Origin: an uncultured beta proteobacterium
GTDB lineage: Bacteria > Pseudomonadota > Gammaproteobacteria > Burkholderiales > Burkholderiaceae_C
Assembly (NCBI GenBank): GCA_903920695.1
Contig: CAIXNB010000127.1
Location: 1-46,427 of the forward strand
Reading direction: 5' to 3'
Length of the DNA: 46,427 bases
The notes below the pieces were generated by a model that had not been told where the DNA came from, did not search any database, and saw only the letters and a program-made list of their open reading frames with translations. Made by a program: the position numbers and the translations under genes. Within the stretch, counting starts at the first letter, position 1; every line of letters starts with the position of its first letter. Below are positions 1 through 6,462 of the stretch, piece after piece.

Positions 1-17
1 CCGTCGCATGAGCTAAA

Positions 18-230
18 TCACACCGGCTTCAGCAGGGCGTGCTTCTTCTTGCCGACCGAGAGCTTGATCACGCCTTCGGGCAGCAGAGCGGCGGTGCCGA
101 GGCTCAGGCGGTCGTCGGAGACCAGCTCGTCGTTGACCCGTACGGCGCCCGACTGGACGTGGCGGCGGGCCTCGCCGTTCGAGCCGGCCAGGTTGGCCTG
201 AACCAGCGCGTTCAGCAGGCCGATGCCATT
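18..230 (-). pseudogene. tyrS: Tyrosyl-tRNA synthetase, C-terminal S4-domain fragment
   Basis: The minus strand encodes the last ~70 residues of a tyrosyl-tRNA synthetase, ending in a TGA at 18-20. The fragment has the S4 RNA-binding signature (SNGEARRHVQSGAVRVND) and the typical ending VIKLSVGKKKH followed by LLKPV. In the full enzyme this domain binds tRNA-Tyr. Homology stops near 225-235, where the opposite strand becomes an RND adaptor gene, so the catalytic domain is absent. From memory of the family, the GEARR/RVND/KKKH pattern is closer to alphaproteobacterial TyrS than to the TyrS usual in Burkholderiales; this was not tested. It is either the edge of a rearrangement or a chimeric join in the assembly. 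Confidence 0.75.
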
Positions 231-701
231 GGCGAGGTCAAGATCGGACAGACGGTGATCTTTCAGGTCAACGGTTACGGGCCGCAGGAGTTCAGGGGTC
301 GGGTCAAGCGCATCAACCCGTCGGCCAATGCGGCGACGCGCCAGGTTGAAGTGATGGTTGAGTTTGCCACTGACAAGCAGCCGCGCCTGGCCGGGCTCTA
401 TGCCGAAGGCCGGGTCGAGACCAGCCGCAAGACCGCGCTTATGATGCCGGCGTTGGCGCTCTCGCGCGAAGGCGACAAGGTGTTTGCCTGGCGTTTGCAG
501 GACGCAGCGGTGCACAAGGTCGGCCTGACTTTGGGCGAGCGCGACCCGCGCCGCGGCGACTTTGTGGTGCTCGCCGGGGTCAGGGAAGGTGATCAGCTGA
601 TCCGCAATCCGGGCTCGGCACTGAAGGAAGGGCAGAAGGTCGAAATCCGTGCCGCTGCCGCCATCGCGCCTATCGGTGCTGCCTCTGGCGCGGACAAGTA
701 G
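231..701 (+). CDS. RND efflux periplasmic adaptor (MFP), C-terminal part only
   Basis: About 157 residues of a membrane-fusion (HlyD/AcrA-type) adaptor, which links an inner-membrane RND pump to an outer-membrane channel. Visible are the beta-barrel region (VKIGQTVIFQV, GRVKRINPSANAATRQVEV, LAGLYAEGRVE) and the membrane-proximal domain (VREGDQLIRNPGSALKEGQKVEI). The signal peptide, hairpin and lipoyl half are missing. The open frame continues upstream to 39, but that part is antisense to the tyrS fragment and is not adaptor sequence. The stop at 699-701 lies 2 bases before the permease ATG, so the two genes are an operon. The product is probably non-functional in this arrangement. Confidence 0.8.
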   Translation, partial: GEVKIGQTVIFQVNGYGPQEFRGRVKRINPSANAATRQVEVMVEFATDKQPRLAGLYAEGRVETSRKTALMMPALALSREGDKVFAWRLQDAAVHKVGLTLGERDPRRGDFVVLAGVREGDQLIRNPGSALKEGQKVEIRAAAAIAPIGAASGADK

Positions 702-703
702 CC

Positions 704-3700
704 ATGTTTCTGTCCGACTTCAGTATCCGCCGGCCGGTGGCCATGGTGGTCATCATTGTGGCGTTGATGTGCGTGGGCCTGCTGGCGCTCAAGAAGCTAC
801 GCGTGAACCAGATTCCGGACGTCGAGATGCCGGTGCTGGTGATCAACATTCCATACCCGGGGGCTTCGCCGGACACGGTCGAGCGCGAGATCATCAACCG
901 GATCGAGAAATCGCTGCAGAGCATTACCGGTGTCTACCAGATTCGCTCCACCGCCGCCGAGAGCAACGCCAGCATCGTGATCATCTTCAACTTCAAGAAG
1001 AACATGATTGAGGCCTCGGACGAGGTGCGCAACGCGATCGGTTCGGTGCGCTACAAGCTGCCGGTGGAGATGCGCGAACCGGTGCTGGTGCGCATCGATC
1101 CGGCGGCGCAGCCCATCATGCAATTGGCGCTGTCATCGACGAGCCAGAGCCATGCCGAGATTTCGCGCCTGGCCGAAGACGATTTGTCGAACCGCTTTCG
1201 CGCCATTGAGGGCGTTGCGGTGGTGGATGTCAGCGGTTCGCTGCACCGCGAGTTGAGCGTGCTGCTGCGCTCGGAGAAACTGCGCGAGTACAACATCTCG
1301 GTCTCCGAGATCGTCAACGCCTTGCGCAATGAGAACACGACTTCGCCGGTTGGGCGCGTCAAGGGGCCGCTGGACGAACAGAGTATCCGGCTGGTTGGGC
1401 GCATCGAGTCACCGGCCGAGTTTGAGCAGATTGTGATTCGGCGCCGGGGCAACGAGGTGGTGCGCTTGGCGCAGGTGGCGACGATTGCCGACGGCTTTGC
1501 CGAACTCTCGAGTTTCAGCGTGCGCAACGGGCACGCCAACGTTGGTCTCTCGGTGACGCGCTCGCGCGACGCCAGCACGGTGAGCGTGGCCAACAAGGTG
1601 CGCGAGTTGATTGCGGAGCTGAACAAGACGCTGCCCAAGGGCACCAAGCTGGAGGTGACACGCGACGGTGGCGAAGAGGCACAGAGCAACCTTGACAACG
1701 TGATCGAGTCGTTGATGTTCGGCGCGGTGCTGACCATCTTTGTGGTCTATGTGTTCTTGAACTCCTGGCGCTCGACCCTGATCACAGCGCTGAGTTTGCC
1801 AACCTCGGTGATCGCGGCCTTCATCGCGATCTGGCTCAGCGGCTTTACGCTGAATTTCATGACCCTGCTTGGGCTCTCGCTGGCCATCGGTGTGCTGATT
1901 GATGACGCCATCGTGGTGCGCGAGAACATCGTGCGCCACATGGCCAATGGTTCGGATCGCATCACAGCGGCGATTGAGGGCACGCGCGAGATTGGCTTGG
2001 CGGTTGCGGCCACCACCTTTTCGATCATGGCAGTGTTCATTCCTGTGGCCTTCATGGGCGGTGGCGCCGGCGAGTGGTTCCGGCCCTTCGCGCTGACCGT
2101 GACCAGTTCGGTCATGGTCAGCCTGTTCATCTCATTCACGCTGGACCCGATGCTGTCGGCATATTGGGGGGACCCGGTGGCCTTGCATGGCCAGCCGCGC
2201 AAGGGTCTGAGCGCGTGGCTGGCGCGCTTCAACGACTGGTTTGACCATCAGGCGAACCGCTACGGCAATGTGATCGCCTGGGCGCTGCACCATCGCCGTT
2301 CCATGGCCTTTATTGCTGCATTCAGCATGGTGGCGGCACTCGGTCTGCACTTTAAATTTGGTGGTTCCAGTTTCATGCCGGCCTCGGACGAGGGCATTCT
2401 GGCGATCGAGGTGCGCACACCTTCGAGCGCGAGCCTGGAGTTTGCGCATCTCAAGGTCGAACAGGCGGCGCTGCTGGCGCGTGGTCTGCCCGAGACCGTG
2501 GCCACCAACAGCAATGTCAATGCCGGTGGCGGCCGGATCTACATCGACATTGGCAAGAGCACGAAACGTAAACGCGGTGCCATCGCTATCGCGGCCGATT
2601 TGCGAAAGCAGATGGCGCGCCTCGTGGGTGCCGAATATGTGGTGATCGACGACCTCAACAGCGGCGTGCAAAAGCCGGTGCAGATCCAGTTTTCCGGACC
2701 GGATGCACGGCGCCTCACGGACATTGCCACGGCCTACATGGCGCAGCTGCGCCAAGTGCCGGGTGCGGTTGATGTTGGCTTGTCCGAGCAGGACCCGAAG
2801 GACGAGATCCGGATTGAACTCAACCGCGGTCTGGCCAATTCGCTGGGCATTTCGGTTGCCGATGCAGCGATGGCGTTGCGGGTTGCTTTCGCTGGCATCG
2901 AGGTTGGCGACTGGGTCGACCCGACTGGCGAGGCGCGCGATGTGGCGCTGCGCCTGCATCCGGATGACCGCGTCAGCGCGGCCAATATAGAACACCTGCC
3001 GATCACCGTCGCCGGCAGCGATCTGATGGTGCCGCTGAGCCAGATTGCGACTGTCACCATGGGCAAGGGCCCGGCCAAGATCCAGCACCAGGACGGCAAG
3101 CGCATGATCGCTGTATCGGCCAATGTGCAGGGCCGCTCCTCGGGCGAGGTCACGACCGACGCCATGAAAGTGGCCAAGGCGATCGAGTTTCCGGCTGGCT
3201 ACGGCATCGAACTCGGGGGTGCCGCACGCGACCAGAAGGAACTGTTTACCGAGATGGCGATTGCCCTGGTCATGGGCATCGGCCTGATGTACCTGATTCT
3301 GGTGGTGCAGTTCGGTTCCTTCACCGCGCCGCTGGCGGTGATGCTGTCGTTGCCGTTGAGTCTGATTGGCGTTGTTCTGAGCCTGCTGCTGACCCGCAAC
3401 ACGCTGAACCTGATGAGTTTTATTGGCATCATCATGCTGATGGGCTTGGTGGCCAAGAACGCCATCCTGCTGCTGGACTGCGCGCGCAAGGAAGAGGCGC
3501 AGGGCACCGAGCGCGAACTCGCGCTGATGCATGCCGGACGCCTGCGCCTGCGCCCGATCCTGATGACCACTTTTGCCCTGATCGCCGGCATGATGCCGGT
3601 GGCCATCGGTATGGGCGAAGGCGGCGAGTTCTACCAGCCGCTGGCGATTGCCATCATCGGCGGCACCATCACCTCGACGCTGCTCACGCTGCTGGTGGTG

Positions 3701-3910
3701 CCGACCTTTTACGACAGCATCGAAATCACGCGCGACCGCGCTGTGGCCAAGTTCCAGCGCCGCTCCGAGGCGCGCAATGTCTTCGTCGCGTTTGCGCTGA
3801 CGCTGATCGAGGCTGTGCTGGCCTTGCTGTTGCTGCGCTGGATGTATCGTGGGGTGAAGGCGGGGGTGAGCTTGATAGGTCAGCACCAGAACGGTCACGC
3901 CGGCCATTGA
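704..3910 (+). CDS. RND efflux permease (AcrB/MexB-like superfamily)
   Basis: A 1068-residue inner-membrane proton-driven drug/solvent pump. The N-terminus (FSIRRPVAMVVIIVALM, then IPDVEMPVLVINIPYPGA) is classic for the HAE-type RND family. The paired aspartates of the proton relay are in the fourth membrane helix (IGVLIDDAIVVREN), and the second-half repeat GLVAKNAILLLD and the end-of-core signature GGTITSTLLTLLVVPTFYD are present. The family is normally ~1030-1050 residues; this protein has a C-terminal tail with an extra hydrophobic stretch (FVAFALTLIEAVLALLLLRW) that could be a thirteenth membrane helix. It starts 2 bases after the adaptor stop. Substrate cannot be told from sequence. Confidence 0.93.
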   Translation: MFLSDFSIRRPVAMVVIIVALMCVGLLALKKLRVNQIPDVEMPVLVINIPYPGASPDTVEREIINRIEKSLQSITGVYQIRSTAAESNASIVIIFNFKKNMIEASDEVRNAIGSVRYKLPVEMREPVLVRIDPAAQPIMQLALSSTSQSHAEISRLAEDDLSNRFRAIEGVAVVDVSGSLHRELSVLLRSEKLREYNISVSEIVNALRNENTTSPVGRVKGPLDEQSIRLVGRIESPAEFEQIVIRRRGNEVVRLAQVATIADGFAELSSFSVRNGHANVGLSVTRSRDASTVSVANKVRELIAELNKTLPKGTKLEVTRDGGEEAQSNLDNVIESLMFGAVLTIFVVYVFLNSWRSTLITALSLPTSVIAAFIAIWLSGFTLNFMTLLGLSLAIGVLIDDAIVVRENIVRHMANGSDRITAAIEGTREIGLAVAATTFSIMAVFIPVAFMGGGAGEWFRPFALTVTSSVMVSLFISFTLDPMLSAYWGDPVALHGQPRKGLSAWLARFNDWFDHQANRYGNVIAWALHHRRSMAFIAAFSMVAALGLHFKFGGSSFMPASDEGILAIEVRTPSSASLEFAHLKVEQAALLARGLPETVATNSNVNAGGGRIYIDIGKSTKRKRGAIAIAADLRKQMARLVGAEYVVIDDLNSGVQKPVQIQFSGPDARRLTDIATAYMAQLRQVPGAVDVGLSEQDPKDEIRIELNRGLANSLGISVADAAMALRVAFAGIEVGDWVDPTGEARDVALRLHPDDRVSAANIEHLPITVAGSDLMVPLSQIATVTMGKGPAKIQHQDGKRMIAVSANVQGRSSGEVTTDAMKVAKAIEFPAGYGIELGGAARDQKELFTEMAIALVMGIGLMYLILVVQFGSFTAPLAVMLSLPLSLIGVVLSLLLTRNTLNLMSFIGIIMLMGLVAKNAILLLDCARKEEAQGTERELALMHAGRLRLRPILMTTFALIAGMMPVAIGMGEGGEFYQPLAIAIIGGTITSTLLTLLVVPTFYDSIEITRDRAVAKFQRRSEARNVFVAFALTLIEAVLALLLLRWMYRGVKAGVSLIGQHQNGHAGH

Positions 3911-3960
3911 CTCATCCTCGCAATGACAAAGTTGAGGTTCATGGTTCATGTGCAGACGCA

Positions 3961-4042
3961 TAGCCCGTATGGAGCGCAGCGCAATACCGGGTGGGCACAG
4001 CAATAGCGTCCCCGTATTGCGCCTTCGGCTTCATAAGGGCTA
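3961..4042. repeat. 82-bp imperfect palindromic element, copy 1
   Basis: The element begins TAGCCCGTATGGAGCGCAGC and ends AAGGGCTA, so its outer ends pair. Internally GCGCAATACCGGG pairs with CCCCGTATTGCGC, giving a long cruciform or hairpin. A second copy of identical length and orientation lies at 5667-5748. Just upstream, near 3914-3928, is a short motif (TCCTCGCAATGAC) reminiscent of another betaproteobacterial REP-like repeat. The element lies between the RND permease stop and the hicA promoter and could stabilise or terminate the efflux mRNA, but no U-run follows. Confidence 0.75.
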
Positions 4043-4117
4043 CAGACGCCGCGACGATTCATGAAGAGGCGCGCAGCGACGAGCGGTATAGGGCGTGTTC
4101 CTATTGATACCAATTTG

Positions 4118-4126
4118 TGCTACCAT
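4118..4126 (+). promoter_or_regulatory. Extended -10 promoter of hicAB, probably leaderless
   Basis: A TGCTACCAT extended -10 element ends 7 bases before the ATG at 4134. Initiation the usual 6-8 bases downstream would place the mRNA start at or next to the start codon. There is no purine-rich ribosome-binding site before this ATG. No convincing -35 box sits at 17 bp, as is tolerated for extended -10 promoters. Confidence 0.45.
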
Positions 4127-4133
4127 AAAACGC

Positions 4134-4388
4134 ATGAAACGCAAGCACCATTGCACCTTGTCGTTGATATTCGCCCATCCGACATCGGGAAACGTTCGTT
4201 GGGCAGATATTGAAGCGCTGCTGCGGGAACTTGGAGCCGAGTTTGACGAACGAGAGGGCTCTCGGATTGAGATTTTTTTGTTCGGCCTGGTACGCGTGTT
4301 TCATCGACCGCACCCATCGCCGGACATGGACAAGGGCGCGGTTGCAGCAATTCGCAAATGGCTTGATGAAAACGGAGTGAAACCATGA
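4134..4388 (+). CDS. hicA: HicA-family toxin (GSR variant)
   Basis: An 84-residue protein of the HicA mRNA-interferase family, in the usual size range (~60-90). It has the dsRBD-like pattern: a helix rich in Leu/Glu (WADIEALLRELGAEFDE), then strands EGSRIEIFLFG and VRVFHRPHPSPDMDKGAV, then a terminal helix with WLDENGVKP. In canonical HicA the catalytic histidine lies in a GSH motif; here the position reads GSR. The chosen start is the ATG at 4134, directly after a -10 element, rather than the upstream codon at 4095, whose extra residues do not look HicA-like. The stop overlaps the hicB start (ATGA), so toxin and antitoxin are translationally coupled. Confidence 0.87.
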   Translation: MKRKHHCTLSLIFAHPTSGNVRWADIEALLRELGAEFDEREGSRIEIFLFGLVRVFHRPHPSPDMDKGAVAAIRKWLDENGVKP

Positions 4389-4717
4389 ACACCATGACGA
4401 TCAACGGCTATCAGGCCGTCATCGCTTTTGATCCTGAAATTCAATTGTTCAGAGGCGAGTTTGTGGGTTTGAATGGCGGTGCTGACTTCTATGCGGCCGA
4501 TGTAAAAGGACTCAAGCGCGAAGGTGGTGTCTCGCTGCGCGTTTTTTTGGAAGCCTGCGAGCGTCGCGGCATTGAACCCCGCAAACAATTTTCTGGAAAA
4601 TTCTCGTTGCGTCTGGACGCCGCAACCCACGAGGCCGCTGCCATTGCTGCCGCAGCGCAAGGCCAGAGCCTGAACCAGTGGGCGACCCAAGCTATCAGGC
4701 AGGCTGCGCTGGCATAG
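4385..4717 (+). CDS. hicB: HicB-family antitoxin
   Basis: A 110-residue antitoxin that should bind and block HicA and repress the operon. Residues 1-70 form the HicB RNase-H-like fold (INGYQAVIAFDPEIQLFRGEFVGLNG, then GVSLRVFLEACERRGIEP). Residues 75-110 (GKFSLRLDAATHEAAAIAAAA, SLNQWATQAIRQAA) match a ribbon-helix-helix DNA-binding end. The ATG overlaps the hicA stop by 4 bases. The pair is the first of three toxin-antitoxin modules in this island. Confidence 0.92.
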   Translation: MNTMTINGYQAVIAFDPEIQLFRGEFVGLNGGADFYAADVKGLKREGGVSLRVFLEACERRGIEPRKQFSGKFSLRLDAATHEAAAIAAAAQGQSLNQWATQAIRQAALA

Positions 4718-4773
4718 GTTCAGACCCCGCCTGTCCCTGATTCAAAGCCGGCATCACCTCAAGGAGACACGAC

Positions 4774-5073
4774 GTGCGCCTGACCCCAAAGCAAATTGCT
4801 GCCATCCAGGAAGGCACATCCGAACTCGCGGGCAGTAGCGCACGGGTCTGGTTGTTTGGTTCCCGCGTGTCTGATGACGCCAGGGGCGGCGATGTGGATT
4901 TACTTGTTGAGTTGGACCAGGTGGTCGCAGAGCCAGCGCAACTCTCAGCCCGGCTTGCCGCGCGGGTGTCGCGCGCCATGTACGGACGCAAGGTGGATGT
5001 GCTGATCAAGGCGCCCAATCTGCTGCATTTGCCGATTCACACCATCGCACTCGCAGAAGGCGTTCGTCTATGA
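4774..5073 (+). CDS. mntA: MNT-type nucleotidyltransferase antitoxin (MntA-like)
   Basis: A 99-residue minimal nucleotidyltransferase. The catalytic signature of the polymerase-beta superfamily is visible: GSR, then eleven residues later DVD (GSRVSDDARGGDVDLLVE). MntA proteins neutralise a partner HEPN RNase by transferring AMP to a tyrosine. The start is a GTG at 4774 preceded by AAGGAG at 4761-4766, a strong ribosome-binding site, unlike the other modules of the island. The stop overlaps the start of the HEPN gene (ATGA at 5070), indicating coupling. The MntA role follows from the partner's RX4HXY motif. Confidence 0.85.
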   Translation: MRLTPKQIAAIQEGTSELAGSSARVWLFGSRVSDDARGGDVDLLVELDQVVAEPAQLSARLAARVSRAMYGRKVDVLIKAPNLLHLPIHTIALAEGVRL

Positions 5074-5549
5074 AAATCACACCTTCCCAAACAAAACGAC
5101 TCGAATTTTTGACGCGCGTGACCGACAAGGAGTGCCAGCATTTGCTCGATACGGACGGCCGCTTGTTCGGCAACCTGTTCACGATCGAAGTGGCGCTGCA
5201 AATTGAATCAGACCCCATTCTGGCCGAGCGATTGGATGCGTTTGTTTCGCGATTTGGCAGACTGCAGGACACCGTGGGCGACAAACTCCTGCCTGCTTTG
5301 TTGCTGGCTATGGCGGAAAGGTCAGGCCCGGCCATTGACAATCTGGACAAGGCCGAAAAACTTGGCTTCATCGAGTCTGCCGATGCTTGGATGGAAATGC
5401 GCCGTCTTAGAAATCAGATGGTGCATGAATACATTGAAGACTTGGCGGTGCTGACAAGTGCGCTGCGCAGTGGTCATGCTTTCGTGCCCATGCTGGTGGC
5501 CTCAGCCCGGCGCTGCGTGGCAGAAGCCCGGCGAGTACTCACAGCATAG
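5070..5549 (+). CDS. hepT: HEPN-domain RNase toxin (HepT-like)
   Basis: A 159-residue, mostly helical protein with the HEPN RNase signature RX4HXY: Arg114, Asn115, His119 and Tyr121 in RRLRNQMVHEYIED. In characterised HepT/MntA pairs the Arg and His are catalytic and the Tyr is AMPylated by MntA; all are present. The protein is longer than the shortest HepT members (~110-140), with an N-terminal extension of ~25 residues. It overlaps mntA by 4 bases. Cleavage target is unknown. An alternative reading as a nucleotidyltransferase substrate-binding HEPN protein is possible, but the complete RX4HXY motif favours a toxin. Confidence 0.82.
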   Translation: MKITPSQTKRLEFLTRVTDKECQHLLDTDGRLFGNLFTIEVALQIESDPILAERLDAFVSRFGRLQDTVGDKLLPALLLAMAERSGPAIDNLDKAEKLGFIESADAWMEMRRLRNQMVHEYIEDLAVLTSALRSGHAFVPMLVASARRCVAEARRVLTA

Positions 5550-5600
5550 GCAATGCACCAGCGTTAAGCCCGCACCGCCAGATTTCAGCGTCACGTTGAA

Positions 5601-5622
5601 GGCAATCGATGCATGGATTGCC
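5601..5622. repeat. Short inverted repeat with REP-like flank
   Basis: GGCAATC (5601-5607) and GATTGCC (5616-5622) form a 7-bp stem around an 8-base loop, followed by CGCGTCGCTGGCGATCCTT. The right part resembles a dispersed betaproteobacterial repeat that usually reads GGATTGCCGCGTCGCT. No U-run follows, so it is not a clear terminator. It lies between hepT and the second 82-bp element. Confidence 0.4.
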
Positions 5623-5666
5623 GCGTCGCTGGCGATCCTTTCCATGAACAGTGGTCATCGCGTGCA

Positions 5667-5748
5667 TAGCCCGCATGAAGCCGCAGGCGCAATGCGGGGA
5701 TGACTCGGCGTTGCCAGCCCCGTATTGCGCTGCACATCATACGGGCTA
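5667..5748. repeat. 82-bp imperfect palindromic element, copy 2
   Basis: The same element as at 3961-4042, same length and orientation. It starts TAGCCCGCATGAAGCC, contains GCGCAATGCGGGG paired with CCCCGTATTGCGC, and ends ACGGGCTA. Loop and flank bases differ between the copies while the stems are kept, including paired changes, as expected for a structured element. The two copies bracket the hicAB-mntA-hepT block. Confidence 0.75.
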
Positions 5749-5761
5749 CGCAGCAGCATAT

Positions 5762-5793
5762 TTTTGCCAAATTTTGCCAAAGAGTCTTAAAAT
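5762..5793 (+). promoter_or_regulatory. parDE promoter with tandem operator
   Basis: A perfect tandem repeat of TTTTGCCAAA (5762-5771 and 5772-5781) is followed by a -10-like TAAAAT at 5788-5793. TTGCCA at 5764-5769 can serve as -35, with an 18-bp spacer. The repeats overlap the -35 box and spacer at a one-helical-turn period, a good arrangement for autorepression by a ribbon-helix-helix antitoxin such as ParD. The ATG at 5800 starts 7 bases after the -10 box, so the transcript is probably leaderless. Confidence 0.55.
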
Positions 5794-5799
5794 GAAGCT

Positions 5800-6039
5800 A
5801 TGAGCACCATGAACATCTCCCTGCCTGATGCGCTCAAATCTTTTGTGGACGAGCAGGTCACACAACGTGGTTATGGCACCAGCAGTGAGTACGTGCGCGA
5901 GTTGATTCGAAAAGATGCGGATGTCTTGCGCATGCGTGGGATGCTGCTCAAGGGCGCAGCCTCTGAGCCGACAGCGCCGGTTGATGCCGGTTACTTTTCG
6001 AAACTGCGTGAGCGCGTAGAAAAACGCGCTCGGAAATGA
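5800..6039 (+). CDS. parD: ParD-family antitoxin
   Basis: A 79-residue antitoxin. The N-terminal ribbon-helix-helix (MNISLPDALKSFVDEQV, then YGTSSEYVRELIRKD) is typical of ParD and binds the operon's own promoter; the C-terminal tail (GYFSKLRERVEKR) is the toxin-binding segment. The start at 5800 is used because it follows the promoter directly; the Met at residue 4 is an alternative. The stop overlaps the parE start. Confidence 0.92.
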   Translation: MSTMNISLPDALKSFVDEQVTQRGYGTSSEYVRELIRKDADVLRMRGMLLKGAASEPTAPVDAGYFSKLRERVEKRARK

Positions 6040-6377
6040 AGTCCAAACCCATCGTCCCGCGCAGCGAGACCAGCCGGGATGTGGAAGAGGTGATCGATCA
6101 TTACCTGAGCGAGAACGCTGAGCAAGCGGCATTGGGGTTTATCGACGCCCTTGAGAAAGCCTACGCCCATATCGCACGCCATCCGGCCACTGGCTCACCA
6201 CGCTACTCACACGCCTTAAACATGCCTGGCTTGCGTTCCTGGCCACTGACGCGCTATCCACATTTGGTCTTCTTCATCGAGCGTGATGACCACATCGATG
6301 TCTGGCGCGTTTTGCATGGGCAGCGTGACATTCCGGCATGGCTGGTCAACGACACTGATCCGGCTGATCGGCATTGA
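6036..6377 (+). CDS. parE: ParE/RelE-superfamily toxin
   Basis: A 113-residue toxin of the ParE family; characterised ParE proteins poison DNA gyrase. Features are the two N-terminal helices (SRDVEEVIDHYLSENAEQAA, FIDALEKAYAHIARHPATGS), the central PGLRSWPLTRYPHLVFF strand region and the terminal DDHIDVWRVLHGQRDIPAWL, a standard ParE ending. Its ATG overlaps the parD stop (ATGA). The target was not determined here. Confidence 0.92.
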   Translation: MKSKPIVPRSETSRDVEEVIDHYLSENAEQAALGFIDALEKAYAHIARHPATGSPRYSHALNMPGLRSWPLTRYPHLVFFIERDDHIDVWRVLHGQRDIPAWLVNDTDPADRH

Positions 6378-6435
6378 GGCGGGCTGTGGGGGGGTGCCAT
6401 GCCGTGGCGTTTGATTGGTATTTAACCGTGTAATT

Positions 6436-6456
6436 TATCCATGGTGTGGATATAAT
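6436..6456 (+). promoter_or_regulatory. Promoter and inverted-repeat operator of the ATPase gene
   Basis: A consensus -10 box, TATAAT, lies at 6451-6456, and the ATG at 6463 starts 7 bases further on, so the mRNA is probably leaderless. Overlapping it is an inverted repeat: TATCCA (6436-6441), 5-base spacer, TGGATA (6447-6452). Its TATCC/GGATA half-sites resemble the known HipB operator of Escherichia coli, but the spacing between them is 7 rather than 8 bases and no HipB is encoded nearby. No clear -35 box is visible. Confidence 0.5.
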
Positions 6457-6462
6457 GCACTG

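Noticed and set aside
39..230. The upstream part of the open frame that ends in the RND adaptor
   Set aside because: These codons are antisense to the tyrS fragment and do not resemble an adaptor N-terminus, so the ATG at 39 is not a real start.
2132..4003. A 623-codon open frame on the minus strand
   Set aside because: It lies antisense to the RND permease, is rich in His, Gln and Arg, and shows no family features. Long antisense frames are common in GC-rich genes.
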